Source: Kordiimonadales bacterium (GTDB lineage: Bacteria; Pseudomonadota; Alphaproteobacteria; Sphingomonadales; Kordiimonadaceae). Taken from it: a stretch of DNA of 44,186 nucleotides. Of the stretch, positions 24,249-32,573 are shown in pieces. Below the pieces are notes generated by a model, which searched no databases, was not told the origin of the DNA, and saw nothing but the letters and a program-made list of their open reading frames with translations. The stretch covers positions 1-44,186 of the forward strand of contig NVTU01000002.1 of assembly GCA_002401685.1 (NCBI GenBank). The letters are read 5' to 3'. The position numbers and the translations under genes were made by a program. Each line of letters starts with the position of its first letter. The first letter of the stretch is position 1.

Positions 24249-25313
24249 ATGGCAAAAGCTGCGACAAACGACTGGATTATATACGGCGCAACCGGATATA
24301 CGGGGCGTCTCATCACTGAAATGGCGGTCTCTCGGGGCTTAAAGCCCACGCTGGCAGGCCGCAACGCTGATAAAGTAAAAGCCATTGCGGCAGAGTTTGA
24401 CCTGCCGTGGACAGCTTTTTCCGTAGATGACCCCGACGCTGCTGCTGTGGCTCTGGAGGGAAAGAAGCTGCTTCTATCGGTGGCAGGGCCATTTTCGGCA
24501 ACAGCCGATCAAATGATGAATGCCTGCATTAAAGCTGGCGCCCATTATCTGGACGTAACTGGTGAGATCGACGTTTTCGAGTTAGCCGCAAGCAAAAGTA
24601 AAGCTGCTAAAAAAGCTGGTGTTACCCTGCTACCCGGTGTTGGCTTTGATGTCGTGCCAAGCGATTGTCTGGCAGCCCATACGGCCGCCAGATCAAAGAA
24701 CCCTGTTTCGTTGAAGTTGATTATCAACGGCCTTGGCAACGCATCGCGCGGCACCGCCAAAACTGGTGTTGAAAGCCTTGGCATGGGCACGGCGGTTCGG
24801 CGCGGTGGTAAAATCACCAGTATCAAAGCTGGAAGCAATATTCAGTCATTCGATTTTGGCAACGGTGCTGAAGAATTTATTGGTGTCTCGTGGGGCGATG
24901 TATCCACGGCGTACCACAGCACCAGCATTGCAGATATCGATGTCTTTTTCCCGAATGCTGGGCCCATTAAAACTATGATCAAAATGTCGCGGTATTTGGG
25001 CCCGTTGATGAGCATGGGTTTCGTGAAAAACTTCCTCAAAAAACAGATCGACAAAATGCCGCCTGGACCAACTGAGGCGGAGCGCGGGAAAGCTGGCGCG
25101 GTTATACGTGCAGAAGTGACAGACGAAAGCGGTGCAATTTTCATTACGCACTTAGAAACACCAAACGGCTATAGCCTCACCGCAGACTCGGCTGTGTCCT
25201 GTGCTGAGAAGCTTCTCGCCGGCGGCATTGAACACGGCTTCAAAACCCCGTCCCTAGCCTTTGGTCCCTCTTTCATCAATGAAGTGGCGGGCTGCAAGCT
25301 GACAGATCATTAG
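24249..25313 (+). CDS. Saccharopine dehydrogenase-like (trans-acting enoyl reductase family) oxidoreductase
   Basis: A 354-residue NAD(P)-dependent protein. The N-terminal Rossmann motif is WIIYGATGYTGRLITEMAVSRG (about 9-30) and LAGRNADKV follows. LLSVAGPFS and CIKAGAHYLDVTGEIDVFE give the saccharopine-dehydrogenase-like core, then TLLPGVGFDVVPSDCLAAH. This arrangement is typical of the trans-acting enoyl reductase-like group known from mycobacterial lipid synthesis. GGTGGGGAG precedes the ATG. It ends the GST run, so it may act on the same hydrophobic compound. The true substrate is unknown. Confidence 0.85.
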   Translation: MAKAATNDWIIYGATGYTGRLITEMAVSRGLKPTLAGRNADKVKAIAAEFDLPWTAFSVDDPDAAAVALEGKKLLLSVAGPFSATADQMMNACIKAGAHYLDVTGEIDVFELAASKSKAAKKAGVTLLPGVGFDVVPSDCLAAHTAARSKNPVSLKLIINGLGNASRGTAKTGVESLGMGTAVRRGGKITSIKAGSNIQSFDFGNGAEEFIGVSWGDVSTAYHSTSIADIDVFFPNAGPIKTMIKMSRYLGPLMSMGFVKNFLKKQIDKMPPGPTEAERGKAGAVIRAEVTDESGAIFITHLETPNGYSLTADSAVSCAEKLLAGGIEHGFKTPSLAFGPSFINEVAGCKLTDH

Positions 25314-25323
25314 CCTTAAATTG

Positions 25324-25357
25324 AACAAGCAGGTGGAGAAGTACCCATCTGCTTGTT
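25324..25357. terminator. Hairpin between convergent enoyl-reductase and EAL genes
   Basis: AACAAGCAG (25324-25332) pairs with CTGCTTGTT (25349-25357), with part of the 16-base loop able to pair further (GTGG with ACCCAT). It lies in the 54-base gap between convergent genes. The T-rich tract after it is short. Confidence 0.6.
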
Positions 25358-25367
25358 GGGTCAATTT

Positions 25368-26960
25368 CTAGAAGTTAACTCGTGGGACGATTAAACCGGC
25401 GCTCGGTTTTCCGAAGTAATAGCCCTGCCCGTAGTCAACGCCCATGTCCCTCAATAGAACAGCATGTTCTTTGGTCTCAATCCATTCGCCAACTGTGACA
25501 ATGCCTAAGTCTTGGCAGAGTGTTACCATTGACCGCAAATATGCTCGGTCCTCTTTGTTGGTAATAGCATCGCGAATATAATCGCCGTCAATTTTAAGGG
25601 CATCTACCTTCAGTTTTTTGAGATACTGAAACCCAGCAGCTCCTGCGCCGAAATCGTCCAGATAAACCTTAAACCCTACTGCCCGGATTTCCTTAAGGGC
25701 ATCCCCTAGCGTATCCAGATCATGAATTTGAGCAGACTCGGTAATCTCGATCGCAAGATGCGCCTTCAAATCCTTATTGCCCTTTAGAACACTCACTAGA
25801 TCCAGCAAAAACTCAGCGTCCGACAGGGACCGTCCGGATACATTCACGGCAATGCCCGGCGCTGCGCCTGCGCGCTGTAACTCCCGCAATTTCTGGATCG
25901 TGCGGTTCATAACAGCGGTATCAAACTCTGGGATCAACCCAACGTCTTCGGCAAAGCGGATCATTTCCCACTGCGAATTTATCATGGACGGCAGATCGAA
26001 ACGCGTTAGGGCTTCAAAGTGGTGCGTCGTGCCCTTTTTCAAATGCACAATTGGCTGATACACCAACGTGAAGGAGCCATTTTCCAGCACATCTCTAAAC
26101 GCCGCCACGCGCTCGGTGTTTTCACCAATTAGCGTCGCGCATTTATCTTCAATCTCAGAGGCATTATACCCTTCGCTTTTCCGCGCAAACTGCTGCAAGC
26201 TAAACACCATAGCGCGCATACTATCCTGATCACTCAGTTTGGCTTCGGCAGCATCAACCGTTGCTGCATCAATTTGTATTCCTGTCGCCTTTTTAATTTC
26301 GGTTGCGAAATCAACTTTTTTCGCGCCGTCGGCATCCTTCTCATGAACAAAGGCAAACCTGTCATCGCCTAACATTGCAGCGTGGTTGCCGCCCAGTGAA
26401 AAACTATTAAGATAATCTTCAATCTCTTGCTGTTGCCTGCCGTCCAGAACTTCACCCTCAGCCGCACCTACAAATGTCACTTGCATATTTTCTTCAGCTT
26501 CAGCGTTACCTTCAAAAAGGCCTTCTAATCTGCTGAAAAACTCAGTCTTATTCTCTTCAATACGTACGGGCCCAGTTGTCGGTTCACTTTTTGCCGAGTT
26601 CGTCCCTAAGCGGTATGGTTTGGAAAGCACAAAGTAATATCGGTTTGGCGCATGAGGAAGTTTGGCCATAAACACAACATACTGTTCTTTGGCGCTGCCG
26701 TTCTCGCCTACATGAATATTGAATGGCCCCAATCGATTTGCGCCAGTTAAGGTTTTTGCAGAAGCTTGGATAATGCCTCGGCCGCGTTCGGTCAGTAGAC
26801 TCAGAAAATCACAAGGGTCATCATCAGCCCCTACCTGAATGCCAAGCGTACTGCGCACTGCACCGTCCGCATTCATGATACCAAAGTCGAGGTCCAGCTC
26901 AAGCAGCAGGTCTCCCACGCAAAAAGCGTATCCTAAAAACCTCCCAGGCACCTTATTCAT
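25368..26960 (-). CDS. EAL-domain cyclic-di-GMP phosphodiesterase with uncharacterised N-terminal region
   Basis: The EAL domain covers about 285-525 and keeps the catalytic signature: E316 in FEALTRF, NVSGRSL, EITES, DDFGAG, KIDG, the E in VGEWIETKEH and the Gln in GQGYYFGKP. So it should hydrolyse c-di-GMP to pGpG. Residues 1-120 look like a sensory fold, possibly PAS-like (LELDLDFGIMNADGAVRSTLGI and YYFVLSKPYRLG), but I cannot name it. Residues 135-285 are acidic, helical and unassigned. No GGDEF domain or membrane segment is seen, so it is cytoplasmic. It stands alone. Confidence 0.9.
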   Translation of the reverse strand: MNKVPGRFLGYAFCVGDLLLELDLDFGIMNADGAVRSTLGIQVGADDDPCDFLSLLTERGRGIIQASAKTLTGANRLGPFNIHVGENGSAKEQYVVFMAKLPHAPNRYYFVLSKPYRLGTNSAKSEPTTGPVRIEENKTEFFSRLEGLFEGNAEAEENMQVTFVGAAEGEVLDGRQQQEIEDYLNSFSLGGNHAAMLGDDRFAFVHEKDADGAKKVDFATEIKKATGIQIDAATVDAAEAKLSDQDSMRAMVFSLQQFARKSEGYNASEIEDKCATLIGENTERVAAFRDVLENGSFTLVYQPIVHLKKGTTHHFEALTRFDLPSMINSQWEMIRFAEDVGLIPEFDTAVMNRTIQKLRELQRAGAAPGIAVNVSGRSLSDAEFLLDLVSVLKGNKDLKAHLAIEITESAQIHDLDTLGDALKEIRAVGFKVYLDDFGAGAAGFQYLKKLKVDALKIDGDYIRDAITNKEDRAYLRSMVTLCQDLGIVTVGEWIETKEHAVLLRDMGVDYGQGYYFGKPSAGLIVPRVNF

Positions 26961-27285
26961 ACAAATCCAACTTTAGATAGAAAAGCCACGTCATTGTTCT
27001 ACGACGACTCAAAACTAAGTGTCCATTTTTTTTTACCTTACCTATTTTCGCATACCGCTGGTTATTAAAAGGTAAATTATAAAGCACACATACTCCATAA
27101 ATATAAAAATCATGAATCCGTAACGTAAAATCGAGCTCAATTCGAAGTAACAATTTGAAGCCTGAAATAGTTTTCTAGTTTTTATTTGGAATCATCCAAA
27201 AACCCTAAGCTGAGCTTGCTATTCCCCAACCGCCCAGTAAATTCATACCTGCTGGTTAACGATCATAAAAAAGGGAAACAGGGCA
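26961..27285. other. Divergent AT-rich intergenic region, no gene seen
   Basis: About 325 AT-rich bases lie between the EAL gene and PhoD and must contain both promoters. No RNA gene or convincing small ORF is visible. Minus- and plus-strand open frames here are 60-66 codons and lack ribosome sites. Confidence 0.5.
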
Positions 27286-29133
27286 ATGTCGGACAATTCG
27301 AGGACTATTCTTTCACGCCGCGCAGTAATTGGCGCACTTGGCATTGGAACTGGATTAGCCGTTATAGGTAGCCCAACAAGCGCCGCAGACACCGGCATTC
27401 AATTCACCCACGGTGTCGCTAGCGGGGATCCACAAGCGACAAAAGTTATTTTATGGACCCGTGCGCTCGATTTGTCTGATCAGGCAAAAAATATCTTGGG
27501 AAAATGGGAAATATCCGCTACCGAAGATTTCCGTGCCCTCGCAGGTACCGGCACTTTTAAAACCGGCCCCAAGCGCGACCATACAGTTAAAATTGATGCG
27601 TCCGGCCTTGAAGCCGGAACCAAATATTTTTACCGCTTTTTAGTGGGCGATGTAACCAGCCTGGTTGGCCACACAAAGACACTGCCAATAGATGATACCA
27701 ACATCGATTTGGCCATCGTATCTTGCTCCAACTACGGGCAAGGCTTCTTTCATGTTTACGGTGAAGTCGCCAAGCGTGATTATCAGGCAGTTGTGCACCT
27801 AGGCGACTATATCTACGAATATGCCGAAGGCGGATACGACAACCCTGAAGTATTAGCCCAAGGCCGGAAAGCCGAACCAAAAACCGAAATTCTGTCGCTC
27901 GAAGATTACCGCAAACGTTACGCTCTGTACCGCACGGACCCCGATTTATTGGCAGCCCACGCGGCGCACCCATTCATTTGTGTTTGGGATGACCACGAAG
28001 TGGCCAATGACACATGGAAAGACGGCGCGCAAAATCACAGCGATGACGAAGGTGATTTCAAAAAACGCCAGTCTGCAGCGTTCAGAGCCTATATGGAATG
28101 GCTGCCAATCCGCGAAAGCGATGATACCAGCGCCGGCAAGATTTATCGCACTTTTGAGATGGGCACAAATGCCAGTTTGATTATGCTCGACACTCGTCAT
28201 ATCGGCAGGGATCGTGGGCTTACCTACGGTGAAGACCTACCGATGCGGACCACAGCTTTCCATTTTGCTGAAGACAAAACACCGGTGGCGGTTCTCGACC
28301 CTGCGGAAGTTGCCAAACTGCCCGCCGCAAGCATCAAACATATTACTGTGCCGTTCCTTATCAGCAAAGACGGTGCAAAACCGATGACAGACTGGGAACA
28401 AGTGAAGGTGCTGGACCCAGCTGCCCTTCCTGCAGGCTATAGTTTCATCCCCGATGCGCCGAAGTTTGCAAAGGACGTGCTCGGCAATGCTGAACGCAGC
28501 ATGCTCGGCACGGAGCAAGAAGGTTGGTTCTCAGGAGAGCTTGCCAAGTCAAAAGCAAAAGACACGCCGTGGCAGATCATTGGGCAGCAGCTTCTTATCG
28601 GTAAGGTCGGCATTCCGCAGTTGCAAGACAACGAGATCGACTTTACCAAAAGTAAGTTTATCAACGCCAAGCTTATGGGCTTCTTCCGCATGCTCGGCCA
28701 GATGGGCCTGCCGATGAACCTTGATGCGTGGGACGGCTACCCAGCCGCCCGCGACCGCGTCCTTGCAGATATAAAAGCGAACGCCAATAACGCGGTGTTC
28801 CTTGCAGGTGACACCCACAACGCATGGGCCTTCGATGTAGCGGATGCGACTGGCGACAAGGTGGCCGTTGAGATGGCAACGCCGGGAATTAGCTCACCAG
28901 GTTTTGAAAGCTTCCTGCCCGCCGATACCAAGCGCACAGAGGAAGCGCTGCTAAAAGTCAGCCCTGAAATGAAATATGTGAATGCTAATGATCGCGGCTG
29001 GATGGACCTAACCATCACATCAGACAAGGTTTCAGCACAGTGGTACTTCGTATCCACCGTTACCAAGCCTGAGTATGAAGTGAGTAAGGGTCCTATGAAG
29101 CACACCCTGAAGGGCACACACACTTTAGCCTAA
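27286..29133 (+). CDS. phoD: PhoD-like alkaline phosphatase/phosphodiesterase
   Basis: A Tat signal is present: LSRRAVIGALGIGTGLAVIG with R11-R12, ending SAA near 34. That means folded, metal-loaded export to the periplasm. A PhoD N-terminal beta domain (about 38-130) follows with FTHGVASGDPQATKVILWTR. The metallophosphatase core has VSCSNYGQGFF, HLGDYIYEYAEGGYD, VWDDHEVANDTW and FLAGDTHNAWAF. PhoD releases phosphate from phosphomonoesters and diesters and uses calcium and iron. At 615 residues it is somewhat long for the family, with an insertion at about 315-430. It could supply phosphate from nucleotides, fitting the nucleoside theme of the window. A strong terminator follows. Confidence 0.93.
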   Translation: MSDNSRTILSRRAVIGALGIGTGLAVIGSPTSAADTGIQFTHGVASGDPQATKVILWTRALDLSDQAKNILGKWEISATEDFRALAGTGTFKTGPKRDHTVKIDASGLEAGTKYFYRFLVGDVTSLVGHTKTLPIDDTNIDLAIVSCSNYGQGFFHVYGEVAKRDYQAVVHLGDYIYEYAEGGYDNPEVLAQGRKAEPKTEILSLEDYRKRYALYRTDPDLLAAHAAHPFICVWDDHEVANDTWKDGAQNHSDDEGDFKKRQSAAFRAYMEWLPIRESDDTSAGKIYRTFEMGTNASLIMLDTRHIGRDRGLTYGEDLPMRTTAFHFAEDKTPVAVLDPAEVAKLPAASIKHITVPFLISKDGAKPMTDWEQVKVLDPAALPAGYSFIPDAPKFAKDVLGNAERSMLGTEQEGWFSGELAKSKAKDTPWQIIGQQLLIGKVGIPQLQDNEIDFTKSKFINAKLMGFFRMLGQMGLPMNLDAWDGYPAARDRVLADIKANANNAVFLAGDTHNAWAFDVADATGDKVAVEMATPGISSPGFESFLPADTKRTEEALLKVSPEMKYVNANDRGWMDLTITSDKVSAQWYFVSTVTKPEYEVSKGPMKHTLKGTHTLA

Positions 29134-29150
29134 CCAGTAAAGCATCACCC

Positions 29151-29192
29151 AAAAAAGGCTGCGCATTCCTTAGGGACCACGCAGCCTTTTTT
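29151..29192. terminator. Rho-independent terminator after phoD
   Basis: AAAAAAGGCTGCG pairs with CGCAGCCTTTTTT across a 16-base loop, 17 bases after the phoD stop. The T-run ends transcription on the plus strand. Confidence 0.9.
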
Positions 29193-29621
29193 ATTGGTAC
29201 GAAGCAATGGTTATCTTTTGACAGCTCACGCCGCCCTTTGGCCATGCTCATTTTGGTGAAATCTGAGTATTCTTTTTTAGTGGGCTTACCGGCTGGCTTT
29301 CGTGAGCGTGTAAATACTGTGGGGCACGGATGACCAGATAAATACACCCCTGCCCGAACCCTTTTCGAAATAGTGCCGTCAATAAATATATGACTGAAAC
29401 ACTCCTGACATTTTGTGACGCAGGGCTGAGTAAAAATAAATTATAAAAATATACTTTGTAATTCAAAGTTCTTTGCATATATGTAAGAGGAATGAGCCGA
29501 TGAAGGTGTTTTTTTCATCCAGTACAAACAGTAGTAATTACTGCTATAGATACAATATAGATTAGTATACGTGCCCACGAACCACCCAATCAATGGTGTG
29601 GTTCCCGGCGGGGAGAGTGAT
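29193..29621. other. AT-rich intergenic region upstream of the exporter operon
   Basis: About 430 bases carry no supportable gene. A 10-base palindrome AGTAATTACT lies at 29533-29542 and a TACAAT -10-like hexamer at 29551-29556, so this is where the exporter operon promoter and a possible operator should be. Minus-strand frames in this stretch look like chance. Confidence 0.4.
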
Positions 29622-30674
29622 ATGGCAGAAAAAAGCGACCTATTAAACCAGTTGAAAATTGACCGAACGGCAGAGCCGGAGAAAAAGGGCATCTCATGGA
29701 TCGCGCTTACCGCGGTCGCTGCAGTTTCTATCGCGCTCGGAGGCTTCGGAGCGCGGGAGTTTCTTGCTCCCGTCGCAGTAGAAGCTGCTACAGGCGCAGT
29801 GAAAACAGCTAAAAGGGCTGCGACAAAACCAGTAGCAGGCAGCGAGCAAACGTCAGATACTGCAACAGTTGCAGCGGTTCGCGAGATCGCACCAGACAAC
29901 AAAATATTGAATGCATCCGGGTATATAACTGCCCGCCGTATCGCCACTGTTTCAGCCCAGCTAACCGGCCTTATCACTGAAGTGAATGTCGAAGAAGGCA
30001 TGACGGTAACAAAAGGCCAAATACTGGCTAAACTCGACGACGCTGTGGCCTCTGTAAACCTCCGGTTCGCTGAAGCTCAAATCACAGCCAACGAAGCTCG
30101 TCTAGGGCGTATCCATGCCAGCCTTGCAGAGGCAAAACGTGTGCTCGTCCGTGTTTCAAAACTAAGCGACGCCGACTTCTCAAGCAAAGCCTCCCTCACC
30201 CGCGCGCAGGCAGATGTTGAAGGACTGTCAGCCGACCTCGTCAGCGCGAAAGCAGATATCGCCGTTTCAAAAGTGGAAGCACAACGGCAACGGGAACGGT
30301 TGGACGACCATACAATTCGCGCCCCATTCGACGGTATCGTTACAGTTAAAAACGCGCAGCCAGGCGAGATTATTTCACCAGGTTCAGCCGGCGGTGGTTT
30401 CACGAGAACTGGCATATGCACCATAGTTGACATGGCGTCGCTTGAGATTGAAGTCGACGTACCAGAGGCTTTCATTGGCCGCGTGTTTGCCGACCAGAAA
30501 GTGGAAGCGAACCTGGATGCCTACCCGGACTGGGATATCAAGGCGTCGGTGATCGCAATTATCCCGACTGCGGACCGTGCGAAAGCAACTGTACGCGTCC
30601 GCATTAGAATTGAAGAGAGCGACAACCGGATACTGCCTGATATGGGCGTAAAAGTGGCGTTCTTTAAAGCCTGA
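29622..30674 (+). CDS. Periplasmic adaptor protein (HlyD/MacA-like) of an ABC exporter
   Basis: A membrane-fusion protein of 350 residues. A single membrane helix at about 24-42 anchors it in the inner membrane. The biotinyl-lipoyl halves follow: ASGYITARRIATVSAQLTGLITEVNVEEGMTVTKGQILAKLDD and the later DHTIRAPFDGIVTVKNAQPGEIISPG. They flank a coiled-coil hairpin at about 140-230 rich in Ala, Glu and Arg. I chose the ATG at 29622, which follows GGGGAGAGTGAT, over the GTG at 29571. It heads an operon with one ATPase and two FtsX/MacB-like permeases, so it bridges them to an outer-membrane channel. No such channel gene is in the window. Confidence 0.9.
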   Translation: MAEKSDLLNQLKIDRTAEPEKKGISWIALTAVAAVSIALGGFGAREFLAPVAVEAATGAVKTAKRAATKPVAGSEQTSDTATVAAVREIAPDNKILNASGYITARRIATVSAQLTGLITEVNVEEGMTVTKGQILAKLDDAVASVNLRFAEAQITANEARLGRIHASLAEAKRVLVRVSKLSDADFSSKASLTRAQADVEGLSADLVSAKADIAVSKVEAQRQRERLDDHTIRAPFDGIVTVKNAQPGEIISPGSAGGGFTRTGICTIVDMASLEIEVDVPEAFIGRVFADQKVEANLDAYPDWDIKASVIAIIPTADRAKATVRVRIRIEESDNRILPDMGVKVAFFKA

Positions 30675-30714
30675 ACAACAGATAATAACCCGAGAAACGA
30701 CCGAGGAAAAAACC

Positions 30715-31410
30715 ATGAATGACGAAATTCTCTATGACCTGAAAAGCATTTCCAAAAGCTTCGTAAAAGGCAAAGAACAAGTTACGGTTTTTGACGGACT
30801 AAATATGTCAATCAAACAAGGCGACTTTCTTGCCATTATGGGCCCGTCGGGCTCAGGGAAAACCACACTTCTAAACATGCTTGGCGGCGTAGACCAACCA
30901 ACCGGGGGCGAAGTATGGTTTGATGGCAACCGAGTTGATACACTCAGCGAAAACGGCCTCGCCCAGTGGCGCGCCAACAATATCGGCTTCATCTTTCAGT
31001 TCTACAACCTGATGCCTATGTTGAATGCGGCGCGCAACATTGAACTGCCGTTGCTGCTTACCAACCTTAGCAAAGCACAGCGCAAGAAGAGCGTTGCAAC
31101 AGCGCTTGAACTTGTTGAGCTATCTGACCGCGCTAAGCACATGCCAAATGAATTATCCGGAGGCCAGCAGCAACGCGTTGCGATTGCTCGGGCAATCATC
31201 TCTGATCCCAAACTACTTTTGTGTGATGAGCCAACGGGTGATCTGGACAGGCATACAGCAGATGAGATCCTGCAAATGCTGCAGCTTCTCAATGAGAAAT
31301 TCGGCAAAACCATCGTTATGGTAACCCATGACCCAAGGGCTGCTGAATTTGCAAAACGTACGCTTCATCTCGACAAGGGAGAGTTCGTAGAGAAGGATCT
31401 AGCAGCATGA
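30715..31410 (+). CDS. ABC transporter ATP-binding protein (MacB/LolD type)
   Basis: A 231-residue nucleotide-binding protein. Walker A GPSGSGKTT is at 43-51, the signature LSGGQQQR begins near 147, Walker B LLLCDEPTGDLD near 167-174, and the H-loop is VMVTHDPRAAEFAKRTLHLDKG. The DEPTGDLD and QQQR forms are typical of the MacB/LolD/FtsE group, which work with FtsX-fold permeases. CGAGGAAAAAACC precedes the ATG. Its last bases overlap the first permease start (ATGA), which implies translational coupling. It powers a mechanotransmission-type exporter with the neighbouring genes. Confidence 0.95.
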   Translation: MNDEILYDLKSISKSFVKGKEQVTVFDGLNMSIKQGDFLAIMGPSGSGKTTLLNMLGGVDQPTGGEVWFDGNRVDTLSENGLAQWRANNIGFIFQFYNLMPMLNAARNIELPLLLTNLSKAQRKKSVATALELVELSDRAKHMPNELSGGQQQRVAIARAIISDPKLLLCDEPTGDLDRHTADEILQMLQLLNEKFGKTIVMVTHDPRAAEFAKRTLHLDKGEFVEKDLAA

Positions 31411-32561
31411 GCGACCTATACCTTATCTTCAAAAACCTAACACGAAAGAAGCTGCGTCTATTTTTGACCATGTTCGCAACTTTTATCGCGTTTCTTATTT
31501 ACGGTACGATCACATCGTTTCAAGCAGCGCTTGACGCAGGTGTAGAGTTATCCGCAGATGACCGCTTGGTATCCGTAAATAAAATCAACTTTACCCAGCC
31601 CCTGCCTATTTCCTATGTAAATAAAGTACGGGGTGTAGCAGGCGTCGAAGAAGTGGTTCATATGAACTGGTTCGGCGGCTATTATCAGGACCCGCGCAAT
31701 CAGGTTCAGACGTTTGCAGTGGATAAAGATACGCTTCTGGGTGTTTATACTGAAATCATTCTCACTGACGAAGAAGAAGCAAACTGGCTACAGAACCGCC
31801 AAGCCATTCTTGTCGGGGAATCGATTGCCCGTACTAACGGCTGGAAAGTTGGTGACCGCCTGCCGTTAAACTCCAATATATTCTCACAAGCAGACGGTAA
31901 AACTGTGTGGCAGTTCGATATTGTCGGTGTGTACACCGGCGCAGATGCGCAGACCGATACCAACAGCGTTTACATTCACTATAAGTATTTCAATGAAACA
32001 CAGTCCTTTGGCGGTAATTACATTGGTTGGATGGGCGTTAAAACAGCCAGCCCCGACCTGAATGAACAGGTTATCAAGAGCATCGATGACTTGTTCGTCA
32101 ACTCGCCGTTCGAAACTGAGACAGTACCGGAGAAAGCGTTTCAAAAAGCCTTTATCGAACAAATTGGTAATATCGGTTTGATCCTCACGTCCGTTATTGG
32201 TGCAGCCTTTTTCATTATTCTTGTGATTGTTGGCAATTCCATGGTGTTGGCGGTTCGGGAACGCACAGCTGAAATCGGTGTTATGAAAACACTGGGCTTC
32301 AAATCAGTGCGCATTTTCCGAATGGTTTTAGGAGAGTCGATGTTGCTCGCCCTTATGGGTGGCGGCCTAGGCTTGCTAGCTTCGCTCGGCATGATTGGTC
32401 TTATGAATTCCGTACCTGCTCCACTTCCGACACTTATCATGGACGCTGATGTGGTCCTGAAGGCCGTTGGAGTGATGCTTGCCTTAGGGCTCATCACAGG
32501 GATCATCCCTGCAGTCAGTGCGCTGCGTCTCAATATTATAACCGCCCTCAGTCGCGGCTAA
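31407..32561 (+). CDS. ABC transporter permease (MacB/FtsX type)
   Basis: A 384-residue protein with the MacB arrangement: one N-terminal membrane helix (about 15-37), a long periplasmic domain, then three helices near the C-terminus (about 255-285, 305-330 and 345-375). ERTAEIGVMKTLGFKSVRIFRMVLGESMLLALMGGGLG is the coupling segment that meets the ATPase. It overlaps the ATPase gene by four bases. Paired with the next permease, it probably forms a heterodimer. The exported substrate, such as a peptide, lipid or drug, is not evident. Confidence 0.93.
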   Translation: MSDLYLIFKNLTRKKLRLFLTMFATFIAFLIYGTITSFQAALDAGVELSADDRLVSVNKINFTQPLPISYVNKVRGVAGVEEVVHMNWFGGYYQDPRNQVQTFAVDKDTLLGVYTEIILTDEEEANWLQNRQAILVGESIARTNGWKVGDRLPLNSNIFSQADGKTVWQFDIVGVYTGADAQTDTNSVYIHYKYFNETQSFGGNYIGWMGVKTASPDLNEQVIKSIDDLFVNSPFETETVPEKAFQKAFIEQIGNIGLILTSVIGAAFFIILVIVGNSMVLAVRERTAEIGVMKTLGFKSVRIFRMVLGESMLLALMGGGLGLLASLGMIGLMNSVPAPLPTLIMDADVVLKAVGVMLALGLITGIIPAVSALRLNIITALSRG

Positions 32562-32573
32562 CGGAGAAACATT

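Noticed and set aside
29093-29478. Minus-strand small ORFs after phoD
   Set aside because: They overlap the phoD end, the terminator and an AT-rich gap, with no ribosome site or motif.
29441-30001. 186-residue minus-strand ORF over the adaptor gene start
   Set aside because: Antisense shadow of the adaptor gene, which has clear motifs and a ribosome site on the other strand.
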